Shown piece by piece: positions 34,946-47,900 of a stretch of 64,000 bases of DNA. Under the pieces are notes generated by a model. It was not told the origin of the DNA. It was given only the letters and a program-made list of their open reading frames with translations, and did not search any database. Origin of the DNA: Candidatus Zixiibacteriota bacterium (GTDB taxonomy: Bacteria > Zixibacteria > MSB-5A5 > GN15 > FEB-12); contig JBFMGC010000007.1 in the NCBI GenBank assembly GCA_040752815.1, positions 1 through 64,000 on the forward strand, given 5' to 3'. Within the stretch, counting starts at the first letter, position 1; every line of letters begins with the position of its first letter. A program made the translations under genes and the position numbers.

Positions 34946-35176
34946 GCTCAATCTTGGCATTGTCATCGCAACGTCTTGCCGTGTCTTCTCTTACACGTCC
35001 GAGGTCGGCCCAGGTTCCATTTAGACTGAACTCTGCCCGCCGCCCAGATGGTGAAAGCGCGGAGATGGCCCGCGTTGCTGCCCACGGGAGAATCTATCGT
35101 TAGTACTTATGTCCGGGGTAGCATGGACCTTCACCATGTATTATGTGTTGCAGGGAAGTTGGCGGCAGGTCATTGT

Positions 35177-35197
35177 CCGCCTGCCGAAGGCAGGCGG
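35177..35197. repeat. Perfect palindrome with GAA loop
   Basis: CCGCCTGCC (35177-35185) and GGCAGGCGG (35189-35197) form a 9-bp stem with a GAA loop. It lies in the gene-free region 34874-35327 between rplU and uvrB and inside the apparent upstream extension of the uvrB frame, which argues against that extension being coding. A related CTGCC/GGCAG pair occurs at 9-25. Confidence 0.6.
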
Positions 35198-35327
35198 TGC
35201 TGAGGCCCGCCGAATGGCCGCTAGGGCAATAGTGATTCCACCGGCGTCTCTTTGGCCGTATATTAGAAAGTCAGGTTTGGAGCTAAGCATAATCGTGGCA
35301 GAGTCAATTCGAAGATCGATATTGGAG

Positions 35328-37346
35328 ATGCCGGATAAATTCCGTCTCAAGGCGCCCTACCCGCCGAGCGGCGACCAGCCGGGCGCGATTGCGGAGCTTC
35401 TGGACGGCCTCCGGTCCGGGCGGCCCCACCAGACCCTGCTCGGCGTGACCGGTTCCGGCAAGACCTTTACGATTGCCAATGTCATCGCCCAGTACGGTAA
35501 GCCGGCTCTGGTAATCTCGCACAACAAGACGCTGGCGGCGCAGCTTTACGGGGAACTGAAAGCGTTCTTCCCTCATAATGCGGTCGAATTCTTTATCAGT
35601 TACTATGATTATTATCAGCCCGAAGCCTACCTTCCGACCACCGATACCTATATCGAGAAGGACACTCATCTCAACGAGGACATAGATCGCCTCCGCCTTC
35701 GAGCGACCGCATCGCTGCTCCAGAGGCGGGATGTGATTATCGTTGCCTCGGTGTCCTGCATCTACGGCATCGGCTCGCCCGAGGAATACAAGCGCCAAAT
35801 GTTTTCCCTCCAGGTTGGAGTGGAAACCGACCGGGACGCGGTCATCAGGCAGCTCATAGCCGTGCACTATAATCGGAACGATGTCGATTTCAGCAGGGGA
35901 AATTTCCGCGTTCGGGGTGACACCATCGAACTGATTCCCGCTTACCACGAAAACGCCCTGAGGCTGGAGTTCTTCGGCGACGAACTGGAGCGAATAACCG
36001 AGATCGATCCGCTCACCGGCGAGATTCTGAGCGAGCGACCCAGAGTGGCGGTTTACCCGGCCAAGCATTTTGTGACATCTCGTGAAACACTGGACTATGC
36101 TATCCGCCAGATCGAGTCCGAGCTGAAAGAGCGGCTCGAGGTGTTCCGTCGCGAGGATAAGCTGCTCGAGGCTCAGCGGCTGGAGATGCGCACCAAGTAC
36201 GATCTCGAAATGCTGAAGGAAATCGGGTACTGTTCGGGTATCGAAAACTACTCGCGCTACCTGACCGGCCGCCAGGCGGGCGAGCGCCCCAAGTGCCTTA
36301 TTGATTTTTTCGAAGGGGATTTCATCACCATAATCGACGAATCCCACCAGACCATCCCCCAGGTGCGGGCCATGTTCGCCGGAGACCGGAGCCGCAAGGA
36401 AGTGCTGGTGGCGCATGGGTTCCGGCTGCCGTCGGCGCTGGACAATCGCCCGCTCTATTTCGAGGAGTTCGAGGCGCTGCAAAAACAGGTGATCTATGTC
36501 TCCGCCACCCCGGCCGATTACGAACTGGCCAAATGCGAAGGTGTCGTGGTCGAGCAGGTGATCCGGCCGACCGGGTTGCTCGATCCGCTGGTGACGGTGA
36601 AGCCGCTGGGTACGCAGGTGGACGATTTGCTCGAGCAGGTCCGCATCCGCGCCCTTCGGGGTGAGCGTGTCCTCGTGACCACATTGACCAAGCGGATGAG
36701 CGAAGATCTAACCGAGTACCTGGGCCGTCTTGGCGTGCGGGTGCGGTATCTCCACAGCGAAGTGCATTCAATCGAACGAACCGAGCTCATCCGTGACCTG
36801 CGCCTGCACAATTTCGACGTGCTGGTTGGCGTGAACCTCCTGCGTGAGGGGCTGGACCTGCCGGAAGTGTCGCTGGTAGCGATCCTGGACGCCGATAAAG
36901 AAGGGTTTCTTCGCTCGGAGCGGTCGCTGATTCAGACCGCCGGACGTGCGGCCCGCAATCAGAACGGCGAGGTGATCTTCTACGCCGACAAGGTGACCGA
37001 TTCGATGCGCAAGGCGATGGATGAGACCAACCGTCGCCGCATAAAACAGCAGGCCTACAACGAAGAGCACGGTATCGATCCGCAGACTCTGTTCAAGACC
37101 CGCGATGAAATCCTGCAGTCCACCCAGTTTGCCGATATCCGCACGGTCGAGGCCCCCACGTTCGAGAAACCCCGGAATTTCGAGCTTATGTCGGCCGAGG
37201 ACCAGCTGGCGTTTCTGGTGCGCACCATGAAAAATGCCGCCGAGAATCTCGATTTTGAAACGGCGATTTTGATTCGCGACGAAATCGACGAGCTGCAGAA
37301 CCGTCTGAAAAAGGGTAAAACAAAACGGGCCGGCCGCAGTCATTAA
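35328..37346 (+). CDS. uvrB: Excinuclease ABC subunit B
   Basis: A 672-residue damage-recognition helicase of nucleotide excision repair. Motifs in order: [12 protein letters not shown] near the start, Walker [11 protein letters not shown] at about 40, the DNA-clamping beta-hairpin [20 protein letters not shown] at about 95, [10 protein letters not shown] at about 340, helicase motif [14 protein letters not shown] at about 508, [10 protein letters not shown], and a C-terminal UVR domain ([18 protein letters not shown]). The frame is open for 73 more codons upstream, but that part holds a palindrome and no homology, so ATG 35328 is preferred although GGAG abuts it. TATATT at 35259-35264 may be the -10 box. 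Confidence 0.96.
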   Translation: MPDKFRLKAPYPPSGDQPGAIAELLDGLRSGRPHQTLLGVTGSGKTFTIANVIAQYGKPALVISHNKTLAAQLYGELKAFFPHNAVEFFISYYDYYQPEAYLPTTDTYIEKDTHLNEDIDRLRLRATASLLQRRDVIIVASVSCIYGIGSPEEYKRQMFSLQVGVETDRDAVIRQLIAVHYNRNDVDFSRGNFRVRGDTIELIPAYHENALRLEFFGDELERITEIDPLTGEILSERPRVAVYPAKHFVTSRETLDYAIRQIESELKERLEVFRREDKLLEAQRLEMRTKYDLEMLKEIGYCSGIENYSRYLTGRQAGERPKCLIDFFEGDFITIIDESHQTIPQVRAMFAGDRSRKEVLVAHGFRLPSALDNRPLYFEEFEALQKQVIYVSATPADYELAKCEGVVVEQVIRPTGLLDPLVTVKPLGTQVDDLLEQVRIRALRGERVLVTTLTKRMSEDLTEYLGRLGVRVRYLHSEVHSIERTELIRDLRLHNFDVLVGVNLLREGLDLPEVSLVAILDADKEGFLRSERSLIQTAGRAARNQNGEVIFYADKVTDSMRKAMDETNRRRIKQQAYNEEHGIDPQTLFKTRDEILQSTQFADIRTVEAPTFEKPRNFELMSAEDQLAFLVRTMKNAAENLDFETAILIRDEIDELQNRLKKGKTKRAGRSH

Positions 37347-37354
37347 GTGTAGGA

Positions 37355-38308
37355 ATGAAGATGAATAGGACCAGCATTATAATGCTCATAATCGCCGGTG
37401 CCGTTATTCTGGCCGCAGTTACGACTCAACTGGGGTGCAGCGAGAAGGAAGTGCCGTTTATTATCGACGAGGACGAAATCGCCCGTTACCTGAGCGAGGT
37501 AAGCATCGCGCGGGAACTGTTTCGCACCACCGGCCTGATCAACTCGACTCCTTACACTCTGCCCTTTGACAGCGCGGTAATCACTGACGTGGTGCTCAGC
37601 CGTAAGAGGAGCCTGGACATATCTCTCGTGCCGCTGAAAATCGCCCAGCCGGGCGGCGACAGCGTGCCGAATTATCCGGATACGATCTACGTTGATCATG
37701 GATACCTTGGCCGTTTGCGGGAAAGCCTCGTGGAAGTCAACGACCGCTTTACTATCGAGGTGACAAAGGCCTATTCCACCGATACGGTTGTCGACACCGT
37801 ACAGCTCGACCTGACTCGGTATGCCTTCTTCCTGAAGTTGGGTGACGATACCCGGCCTTATGTGGGTTGGATACTCTGGGGTTTCAGCGGGATCGGCAGT
37901 ACGCCGACGCCGCTGAGTGTGGTTGTTAAAGGTTCTGATGGGGCGGATTTCAGGGGGGATCTTGGACTTTACGCTGATGAGCCGCTGTCGTCCATCAGAT
38001 ACATCCCCAAAGTGCCATACATCCGATTAACGGCCATGGATACGGTCGATCAAGGCAGCCGGCTTCTCATCACCACTACTAAAACATCGACCGGCCTGCC
38101 TACCAATCCCGTCATCTCGGATTACGAGGAGGGTGGTACCTTCGCGAGGGCGATGGTGCGCTATGATCCGGCCAACTATGTCGACAGCCTATCGTACCAG
38201 ACGCCCACGAACAATCCTCGGCTCTATAATCAGTTCATGATTCAGATGTTCACCGAGGCGGCGTTCCCTCATCGGACCGCGTTCGTCGTGCCGTACCGGA
38301 GCGAATAG
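37355..38308 (+). CDS. Probable lipoprotein of unknown function
   Basis: A 317-residue exported protein that starts 8 bp after uvrB. A long hydrophobic leader (about 8-26) ends in QLGC with Cys about 28, an imperfect lipobox, suggesting lipidation and membrane anchoring. The rest is rich in beta strands and Thr/Asp, without a recognised domain; repeated SLSYQ/TDTVVDTVQLDL-like strands suggest an immunoglobulin- or beta-sandwich-type fold. Function unknown; the link with uvrB is probably only positional. Confidence 0.75.
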   Translation: MKMNRTSIIMLIIAGAVILAAVTTQLGCSEKEVPFIIDEDEIARYLSEVSIARELFRTTGLINSTPYTLPFDSAVITDVVLSRKRSLDISLVPLKIAQPGGDSVPNYPDTIYVDHGYLGRLRESLVEVNDRFTIEVTKAYSTDTVVDTVQLDLTRYAFFLKLGDDTRPYVGWILWGFSGIGSTPTPLSVVVKGSDGADFRGDLGLYADEPLSSIRYIPKVPYIRLTAMDTVDQGSRLLITTTKTSTGLPTNPVISDYEEGGTFARAMVRYDPANYVDSLSYQTPTNNPRLYNQFMIQMFTEAAFPHRTAFVVPYRSE

Positions 38309-38658
38309 AATTCAGTCTCCGGTCGCAGAGATTGCGCTTACGGAACTCGAATCCCCGAAAAAAGTCGCGAATTCTCGAATAACTCCGGGGGCCGGTTTCC
38401 GGTCCGGCTAAAACCTGCCTATCTTGTTGTCCGAAAAGGGAGTACGTTGTTTACAACGACTCATCAGCGATACTACGCTGCATTCTATCTGGCGAGCCCA
38501 TCGAACGAGTCTTAGGTCCGATCACTGCATGTTTGCAAAGGGGACAAGTGAGGTCTTGTAGGCAATGCAGCGACTACTAATGGACAATCCAGTTCACATC
38601 TAATAGAGGAACCGATTTGTAAGCCGTTGGAGCAGTCGGGGCGGGGCGTAATTCCGAC
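38309..38658. other. Gene-free region upstream of the giant gene
   Basis: About 350 bp with no ORF of coding character, no tRNA and no clear terminator were seen here. It leads into the promoter elements at 38659 and 38703. Composition is less GC-rich than the surrounding genes in places. Confidence 0.4.
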
Positions 38659-38675
38659 TTGGCGTGATTCTTGCA
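38659..38675 (+). promoter_or_regulatory. Candidate sigma54 (-24/-12) promoter
   Basis: TTGGCGTGATTCTTGCA matches the sigma54 pattern TTGGCACG-N4-TTGCA except at two positions, with GG (38661-38662) and GC (38673-38674) separated by exactly 10 bp. It lies 245 bp before the giant gene. The upstream gene-free DNA would leave room for an enhancer-binding protein. Confidence 0.4.
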
Positions 38676-38702
38676 GCAAAGGGCGTAAACTGGCCCTATG
38701 CC

Positions 38703-38730
38703 TTGACTTTCGGGCCGAAAGAGCTATATT
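38703..38730 (+). promoter_or_regulatory. Sigma70-type promoter of the giant surface-protein gene
   Basis: TTGACT (38703-38708) and TATATT (38725-38730) are 16 bp apart. Transcription from here would give a leader of about 180 nt before the start at 38920. Confidence 0.55.
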
Positions 38731-38919
38731 GGGACGCTTGTAGGAATTGACGGATTTACTACCCAAGCCTTACTGCCCATAGGTCCCACAAGAAGCTCTT
38801 GGCCGCTGGAATTAAGACAGAGTCTTCTGCATGAGGTCCGCTGGCTTTTTGGGATTGCCGTACCGTCCCGATTCGTGGGGGATCGGTTTGCCGGTTCGCA
38901 ATCGCACCTTGGAGGAAAG

Positions 38920-41900
38920 ATGACGAAGCGAGGGTTGCTCCTCTACCTGACAACCTTTTTTTGCCTGGCCCTAACGGCAGCGCACTCGTCGGCCCAGATT
39001 ACCGGCGATCCATCGTGGGCGCCGGTTGTGACCCTGCCCGATGACGCCACCGTGACCTGGTGCCAGGCGGATTCTATTTGCTACGATATCACGGCTGTAG
39101 ATCCGGACGCCACTGATTCGATCTGGATGTCGCTCGTGAGCGGGCCGATCGAATACACGCCTACGCGCTTCGGTCACGAGTTTACGACCACGATTTGTTT
39201 CCGTCCCGAGGGATCAGGGGACTACCGGTTTGTCTGGCAGTTTGTCGATCGCCAGAATCATGTCGTAACGGATTCGGTAACCTATACGGTCGAGCTCGGC
39301 ACCCCACCGAGCCTGGAAGATCAACAGTTCTCCGGCATACTCTGTGATCTGCAGGCGCCCCGCCAGCTCAATCTCGTTTACACCGCAAACGGACGCGAGC
39401 CGACTTTCCAGCTGCTGTCTGGACCGGGAAGTATCGACCCCTCGGGCGGCCGGATCACCTACGAGCCGGACACCTCCGGCGTTTTCGAGTTTCTGGTAGC
39501 GCTTGAAACCGACTGTGGCGCCGACACGGCGACCGTTACTGACAATCTCGCCCTAAACCTGCCGCCGTATTGCATCGGATTCGACACTACAGTCTACCTC
39601 TGCGATACGCGACAGATCTGTTTTGATATCGTGGCCCGCGACCCCGAGGGCGATCCAATCACAATCACGATGCCCGAAGGACTTGGGACATTTGTCCAGA
39701 CGTCGGATTCCACCGGCCGGACCTGTTTCACGCCGCGCGAGGCTGATTCGAGCCGGTACATCTTCATCTTTCGCGCCGCCGATAGCTGCGTGCTGGCGGC
39801 CACCGAAAAAGCCGGAGAACCGTACTGCTGTTATGATACAGTTATAGTCGATGTGGTCATAACGCTGCCGGGCGAACTGACCTGTCACAGCGATACCACG
39901 ATTCACCTGTGCGTGCCGCCGGAACAGTTGCCGGTGGATATCTGCCTGGATGGCTTCTCCAGCACCTGGAAGAACAGCACGATTTCGTTTGGGACCCTCG
40001 AGGGAGATTCGCTCTGCTTCGAGGTGGATACGCTCGGTATCTACACGATCACTTATGCCGCCTCCGACACCTGCGGCCATGTCGATACCTGCATCACCAG
40101 GGTGACTATCATGGGCAACAACGTGCCGTATGTCACCTTGGCCCGCGATCAGTCTATCGATCTCTGCGTCCCCGAGACTGTCTGTATACCGGCGGCGGCC
40201 GACGATCTGGATTTCGACCTCTACCGCGTGACCACAAACTATGGCCAGTTCAGCCGGTCATCAGGGACGATATGCTTCCTCGCGGATACGTCTGGAGCGT
40301 ACACGATAATCCTGACTGCCGAAGACCTGTGCGGTTCATGGGATGCTGATACTGCGGTTGTGACTGTCGATCTCCATGCTCCGCCGATGGTCGTGCTTGG
40401 CGACGACGCCGAGATTGCGCTCTGCGATCTGCAGGAAGTTTGTATTGATGCCACAGTAACCGGCGAGAACATTCAATACTTCGCCACTTCCACCGGCGCG
40501 CACTACAACGAGCAGACCAGCGAGGTATGCTTCACTCCGAAGGCGTCGGGAACGTATGAAGTGTTTCTGCAGGCCATAGATGACTGTGACCGGGTTGTGG
40601 CTGACACAGTTGTGATCGAGGTCTCCATCGGCAGCGCGCCCGCCATCTCGAACTTCCGCGACACCACCGTCTATCTCTGCTATCCGCGCCAGATCTGTCT
40701 TGACCTGAATATAAGCGATTCGGACAACGATATCGCCGGCGTGGCTGTCAATCGCGGTCAATATGCAAACAACCAAGTCTGTTTCGTACCGTACAGCATG
40801 GGCATCTACAAGCTGATCGTGACCGCTACTGACAGCTGCGGGCACGTCGAAGTCGATACGGCCGAAGTGACCGTGAAGACCGATCAGGGGATAAGTTTAG
40901 TCACACCCGGTGACACCACGATTTTCCTCTGCGAACCGGACACGCTCTGTTTCCCGATTGGAGGGATACCTGAAGGGGCTCAGGTGTCGGTGAGTGGTAT
41001 TGCAACTTATTGGGATGCCGTTACCAATTCTATTTGCTTCTATTCTGACTGCTGTCTCGAGAACAAGTTGACTGTTTCGGTTACGACTGAGTGCGGGACA
41101 TATTCGAAGTCGTTCACGGTCGACGTGCAGACCAACAGCCGCCCGGTGGTATTCCTGCCTAAAGACACGACGTTACTCCTGTGCGAGCCGGAGACTGTCT
41201 GTCTTCCCGTGGCGATAAGCGATATAGACGGTAATGTGGCGAGTGTCGCCGTAACGGGCGGAACCTATAATGCTTACGACCGCACGGTCTGCTTTGAAGC
41301 TCTCGAGGAGGGCGTGCACCAGATTGACGTCACCGTGACCGATTCGTGCGGCGCGGTGGCGACTGACAGGATGACGGTGACGGTGACGCTCAACGAAGCT
41401 CCGTGGGTTAGGTCAACACTGGCGGATTCGGTATTTCGCCAGTGTGAGCTCTCCGAGGTGTGCATCCCGATAGAATTTGCCGACCCTGACGGTCAGCAGG
41501 TTACCATCACGGTTTCGGGTGGCTACTTGCAGGAACCGCCATCGGGCAACACCGCAAACGTCTGCTTTGTACCGTCTTCCTACGGTGATAACTGTATCGA
41601 TATTTATGTAATCGACCCTTGTGGTGAGTCGGACACCGCTCATGGATGTGTGGCGATAGCCGAGCCGTCAACGATTGCTATTGACTGCCCTGTGACCATA
41701 GCCAACACGCAGTGTGGCCCCGGACAGTACTGCGTGGATATTCCAATTACCGGCGAATACCAGACGGTTACTACGAATATCGGTACCTGGTCAAACGGCA
41801 CCTGGTGTGTAGATGTGAGCGAGCCAATCGTTGGCAATCTGGAAATCATCGCGGTCGGTGAATGTAATGTCGATTCATGTATCGTTCCACTGAACCTGAT

Positions 41901-44900
41901 TCCGGTCGAACCGCCACTGCTTGTCTGCCCCACGGATGTGGATACGCTGTTGTGCGGGCCGAGTATCATCGTATTTGACGTGCCACTCTTGTCGGCAGCT
42001 GGACCGGACGAGTCTGTCACGGCCAACGCACCTGCCACTGTTGAGATCATCGGGCGAACTGCGCGGCTAAGCGTCCCGATTAGTGAGCCGGGACAGCAGG
42101 TCATCACGCTGACCCATTTCAACCCGCCGTGCGAGCCATATGTGTGTAGTTTCATAGTGAACGCCCGCTTCAACACTCCGCCGGTGCTGGCAGTCGAGGG
42201 AACGACCGTTGAAAGCTGCACTTTGCAGGAAATCTGTGTACCGTTCAGCTACTTTGACAGCGAAAACAACGTGGTGAGCATCCGCAGCGACGCGGGCCCC
42301 GTGACCTGGGCAAACGGCGTCGGTCAGGTATGCTTTACTCCAGCTTCCTTCGGCATTCATGAGTTGACTCTTACGGCAGTTGACACCTGCGACGCAATGT
42401 ACGAAGTGCCGTTTTCGGTGACCATCAACCAACTGCCGTCTGTGGCTATCGAGTGCCCCAGCTTTGTCACTCCCCCGACTTACTGCGGTTTCGAGCTGCA
42501 CTGTCTCGATCTCCCGATCGGTGGTCAAGTCGACTCGGTAGTGACCAATTACGGTGCCTGGGCGAACGGGCAGCTGTGTTTCGACATTAATGAGCCTGGC
42601 ACCTATGACCTGCTGACGATTGCCTACGGCCCGTGCAATGTTGACAGTTGCATATTCCCGGTAGTCTACCTCGAACCGGTAAACGTCATGTGCAGCGTGG
42701 TCGACAGCACCGTGGTCCTGTGCGAAGAGATACCTACTACTGTCAGCATTCCGGTGGCGATAACAGGAGACGACGTTCAGTACGAAATCCGCCCGAACAC
42801 GTATCCGTACGCAAACGGCGCCGTCGACGTCAGCTTCAGCCGCGCAGGCCAGTATCCGGTCACCGTGGTAGCCTGGAACGACTGCAGTCGCGACAGTTGC
42901 GACTTTGTTGTCATTGCCGAGGTGAACGCCCCGCCGGTGGTCACGCTTCCCGCCGATTATCAGGTCATCCAGTGCACGTTCGCTGAACTCTGTGTACCGA
43001 TAACGGTTGTCGATCCGGATAATGACCTGGTCGTGATTCGTACCTCGCTGGGCGTCATCAATGGCAGCCAGGTCTGCTTTACGCCCAATGCCTACGGCGA
43101 GTACGAGATTGTAGTGACCGCGACCGATGATTGCGGCGGAGTCGGAGTCGGTGCGATCACGATTACAGTGGTCGAGGGAACAACTGTTGCCCTCACCTGT
43201 CCCGATGGTCCTATCTCCGTTGACATTGACTTGCCGGGCGACGTGCGGATACCCGTTGGTGTGCAGCCGCCCGGTTTCGACGTTACCGTTAGCCCGTCAG
43301 GCACGTACGATCACGCTACCGGCGAGGTCGTGGTTCAGATAGAGTCCGAGGGCTTGTACCAGTTCCTGGTCAAGTCAGTGGCGGATTGTAACACCGATAG
43401 CTGCAAGATTACGCTCGAGGTCGGCCAGTACATACCGCCGTTTGTCGAGTGTGTTGCTGAGTCCGATACGCTGCTGTGTCTTTCCCAGGCGCGCCAGGTA
43501 TGTCTGCCGGTGACGGTTTATGGAACCGACGTACTGGTTGAGGTTACGCCGCCCGCATTGTTCACCGGCGACGCCGTCTGCCTGGATGTCACCGCGCCGG
43601 GCGACTATGTGATCGATATCAAGGCCTACACAGATCGCGATACCGTCACCTGCCAGTCTGTTCTTCATGTGACCGGCGGCAACCCGCCGCTGCTGACCAT
43701 GCCGCAGACTCTGGACTATACTCTTTGCGGCGTGGGCGAAGTCTGCTTTGACGTAACGATGGAGGACGCCGAGTTTGATATCACGAGTATAGTGGTCAAC
43801 CACGGCTCGTATGACATCAACCGAGGGCAGATCTGCTTCCTGGCGGATACGGCGGGTACGTATGTCATTGAAATGACAGTAGCTGATTCCTGCGGGAATG
43901 CAACGACTCGTAGCACCGCCGCCACCATCGACTTCAACCAGCCGCCGCAGGTCAGCCTGGGAGACGACAGGCGCGTGTTCGCCTGCACCTTGGGCGAAGT
44001 CTGTGTCGATGTCTCGATTGTCACTGATGATCCGGTGACAGTGACGACATCGCTCGGTCACTACGATCCCGAAGCGGGTCAGGTCTGCTTCCTACCTGAG
44101 CAGCCCGGGCTGTACGAATTAACGGTCGAAGTTACCGATCAGTGCGGTCAAAAAGCGTCTGACATAGTTATTGTAGAAGTAGATGCCAATGATCCTCCGC
44201 AGATCACGCCGCTCAGAGATACGACGATCTATCTTTGCTATCCGCGTGTTATCTGCCTGGACGCCCTGGTTAGTGATCCCGATGGCAACCTGGCCTCGGT
44301 AACCACGTCGCGAGGCAAGTATGAGAACGGCACGGTGTGTTTCGCCCCGTACAGCATGGGTGAGTATAGAGTCGTCGTGACCGCCACCGACGAGTGTGGC
44401 GCAACCGTTACGGATGAGGCTATAGTTACGGTCCGCACTGATCAGGGCATTAACCTCGTTTGTCCCGAGGATCAGACCGTCTTCCTCTGCGAGCCGGACA
44501 CGCTCTGCTTCCCGATAGGGGGTGTTCCCGATGGCGCCACGGTAACGGTTCAGGGTATCGCCGCCTGGTGGGATCCGGCCACCCAGTCGGTCTGCTTCTA
44601 TTCCGACTGTTGCCTCGAAAACAAGCTGACGGTTTCGGTAACGACCCCTTGCGGCACGTACTCGTGCAGCTTTACGGTCAGTGTTCAGACTAACAGCCGT
44701 CCTATCGTTCTGCTACCACGTGACACCACTGTTATACAGTGCCAGCTCGAACGCATCTGCCTTCCGGTAGGAATCAGCGATATCGACGGCAACATCCGCA
44801 ATGTCCAGGTTACCGGCGCAAGTTATGATGCCTACTCACGCACTGTGTGTTTCACTCCGCCAGCGCCGGGCAGATACACAATCGATGTCGCCGTCACCGA

Positions 44901-47900
44901 CTCGTGCGGGGCAGTGGGAACCGACCGGATGGTAGTCGACGTGAACCTCAATCAGCCGCCGGTTATAGTCTACACGCCCAAAGATACTGTCTACAAGCAG
45001 TGCCAACCGGAGGAGATTTGCCTGCCGGTAGGCGTAAGTGATCCGGACAATAACATAGCCGACGTGACAGTCACCGGCGGCTACTACGACGCCCAGACCG
45101 GCAAGGTTTGTATCCTGCCGCAGGGTGTTGGTACTTTCTGCGCCCAGATCACAATTACCGACAAGTGCGGCCTGAGCGCGACTCAGGAGGTGTGTGTTGA
45201 GGTTTCCGATGGCGACCGCGTGGATATCCAGTGCCAATCCCCGGAACCGCTGACTCTGTGCGAACCCCAGACTGTGTGCGTGGCCGTGCCCGTAGTGGGC
45301 ACAGATTACACCGTAACTACCAGCTACGGCTCCTGGAGCAATAACGAGCTCTGTTTTGTCGCGGATACGTCGGGCAGTTACCGAATCAGGCTGATCGCTA
45401 CCGCCCAGTGCAACGCGGATACCTGTTTTGTCACCGTGCCGGTGACGATCCTGCCGACACTAAGCGTGACATGCCCCGCCAATGACTCTCAGTTCCTCTG
45501 CGGAGCAGATACCCTCTGCTACCCGTTCAGCTTCACCCCAGCGAACGCCACAGTCACAGTCAGCGCTCCGGCGTACCTGAGCGGCGGGCAGGTCTGTGTG
45601 CCGGTCCTTCAGCCGGGGACACAGACAATTCGCCTGACGGTATCGAACCAGTGCGGAACGGTCGAGTGCTCGTTCACGGTGACGACCACATTTAACGGTG
45701 CGCCGGTAGTTTTGGCGGGAACAGATCGCAACTACGTCGAATGTAATCTGCACGAAGTCTGCTTCCCGATCAGCATCTCCGATCCGAATAGTAATATCAC
45801 CGAGCGTACCACGTCGGCGGGTCGCCTTGTCGGCGATGCCCAGCTTTGTTTCACGCCGCCGAGCTATGGCACGCACCAGATCATCATCCGGGTGGTCGAT
45901 GCCTGCGGCTTATCTGACGCCGACACTGTTTTGGTGGACTACACGCTGGGTGCGAGCGCCTCGATACAGTGTCCCGATGGCACGCAGTACGCTTCGGTGT
46001 GCGGTGTCGACACCATTTGCATTCTCGCGCCGATCACACCCGCCAACGCCACGGTGACTATTCGACCGTCCGGAATCTACAAACCCCAGACCGGCGAAGT
46101 CTGCATCCCGGTCAGCCAGGGCGGGACAATCCCGGTGGAGATCATCGCGGCCGCACAGTGTGGCGCCGATACCTGTCGCTTCAATTTGGAAGTCGATATG
46201 GGCGTCAAGCCGGTCGTGCAGTGTCCGGGCAGAATCGATACGCTGCTCTGTCTCGTCACTCCCGATACACTAAGAGTGCCGATCACGGCCAGCGGGACCG
46301 GGCTCCAGGTAAATGTCAATCCGACGGGTTATTATGCCGCCGGCTATGTCAATCTGCCGATCACTCAGGCCGGGCAACACAACTTCGAGGTGATTGCCTT
46401 TGGCCGCTGTGGCGCCGACACCTGTGAGATCGAAGTAAATGTGACGGCCGACCAGGCGCCATTGCTCACCGTACCCACCCAAATGACTTTCGAACGCTGC
46501 CCCGATGATATCGATGACATATGCATAGGCGGCATATTTGCGACGGATGCCGAGTCCGACGTGACCATCACCAAAGTCTGTGGCCCCGGTTCATTTGTCT
46601 CGCAATCAGGCGACAGCGGAGCGGTCTGTTTCGTTCCCGCGTCGTTCGGACAGGTGCAGTTCTGTTTCGAGGCCACCGATGGCTGCCATGTGGTGCAGAA
46701 GACGTTCTTGGTGAACGTGACTGTCAAGCCTGACTGCGACGTGTGTGTGCGGTTGTCTATCGACGGCGGTGCTGATTCGCCGGTTGGTTTGCGGAAGAAA
46801 GTGGCCGTCAACGTAGAAACTAACGATCCCATCGGGGGATTCGATATTCTCATCGGCTACGACAAGTCGGCGCTCATCTTCCAGTTGGGTTCGATGGCGG
46901 GCGGTGACGCGGAGGCGTGGGAGTACTTCACCTGGGCGTCCGACGTAGGATCATGTAGTGGCTGCCCCACAGGGGTCGTTCGATTTGTCGGAATAGCAGA
47001 TCGCAACAACGGCGCGGCGCATCCGCCGGACTCGGCCTACCGGCCGAACGGCAAGCTGTTCGATATCGAATATCTGATTGTCAATGACCAGAACCTCGGC
47101 AACCAGTTCGTGCCGATATCATTCGTCTGGAACGACTGCAGCGATAATGCCCTCTCGGATACCACCGGCACGATTCTGTATATCGACAGCCGCGTCTACA
47201 ACCCCGAAGGGCAGGTCATCTGGGATGAGTTTGACGACGCCAATTATCCGGAATCGGCCCGCCAGAGTGGTTTGGGGGCGCCGGATACCTGTATTGTCGA
47301 GGGCGCCAAGTCTCAGGCGGTGCGGTGTGTGGAGTTCCACAACGGCGGCATTAAGATTATCAGTCCTGAGGACATTGACGACCGCGGTGATATCAACCTG
47401 AATATGATAGCCTATGAAATCGCCGACGCGGTCGTTTTCACGAACTACTTCATCCGCGGGCTTGCGGCGTTCACCATAAATGTGGCAGGCCAGATCGCGG
47501 CCACCGACGTTAACGCCGATGGTTTGACGCTGACAGTGGCTGACTTGTCGCTGCTCATTCGTGTCATTATCGGTGACGCCAACCCTATTCCGAAGGTGAC
47601 ACCGTACGCGGAGCGGGCGGAAGTGATTACGACGCTTGACGGCGGCGCGATGCGTATCGGAGTCGAAACGGCGCACGGAATCGGCGCGGCGTATCTCGTG
47701 TATGACATCGCGCCGGGAACGGAAGTGGGCGAGCCTTACCTGCTGCCGGCAGCCGCGGATTTCGATCTGCGCTCGGGCATCCTTGATGGCCAGCTGCGAC
47801 TGCTCCTCTATGACATCGGCACTGCGGAAGTCGACGCCGGATTACAGGAACTTATCGAGATTCCTGTTTTGGGCGAAGGTGTGCTCACCCTGGCGCACGC

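Noticed and set aside
35109-35327. N-terminal extension of UvrB by 73 codons
   Set aside because: It contains a perfect palindrome typical of intergenic DNA, has no homology to UvrB, and the family starts at the chosen Met.
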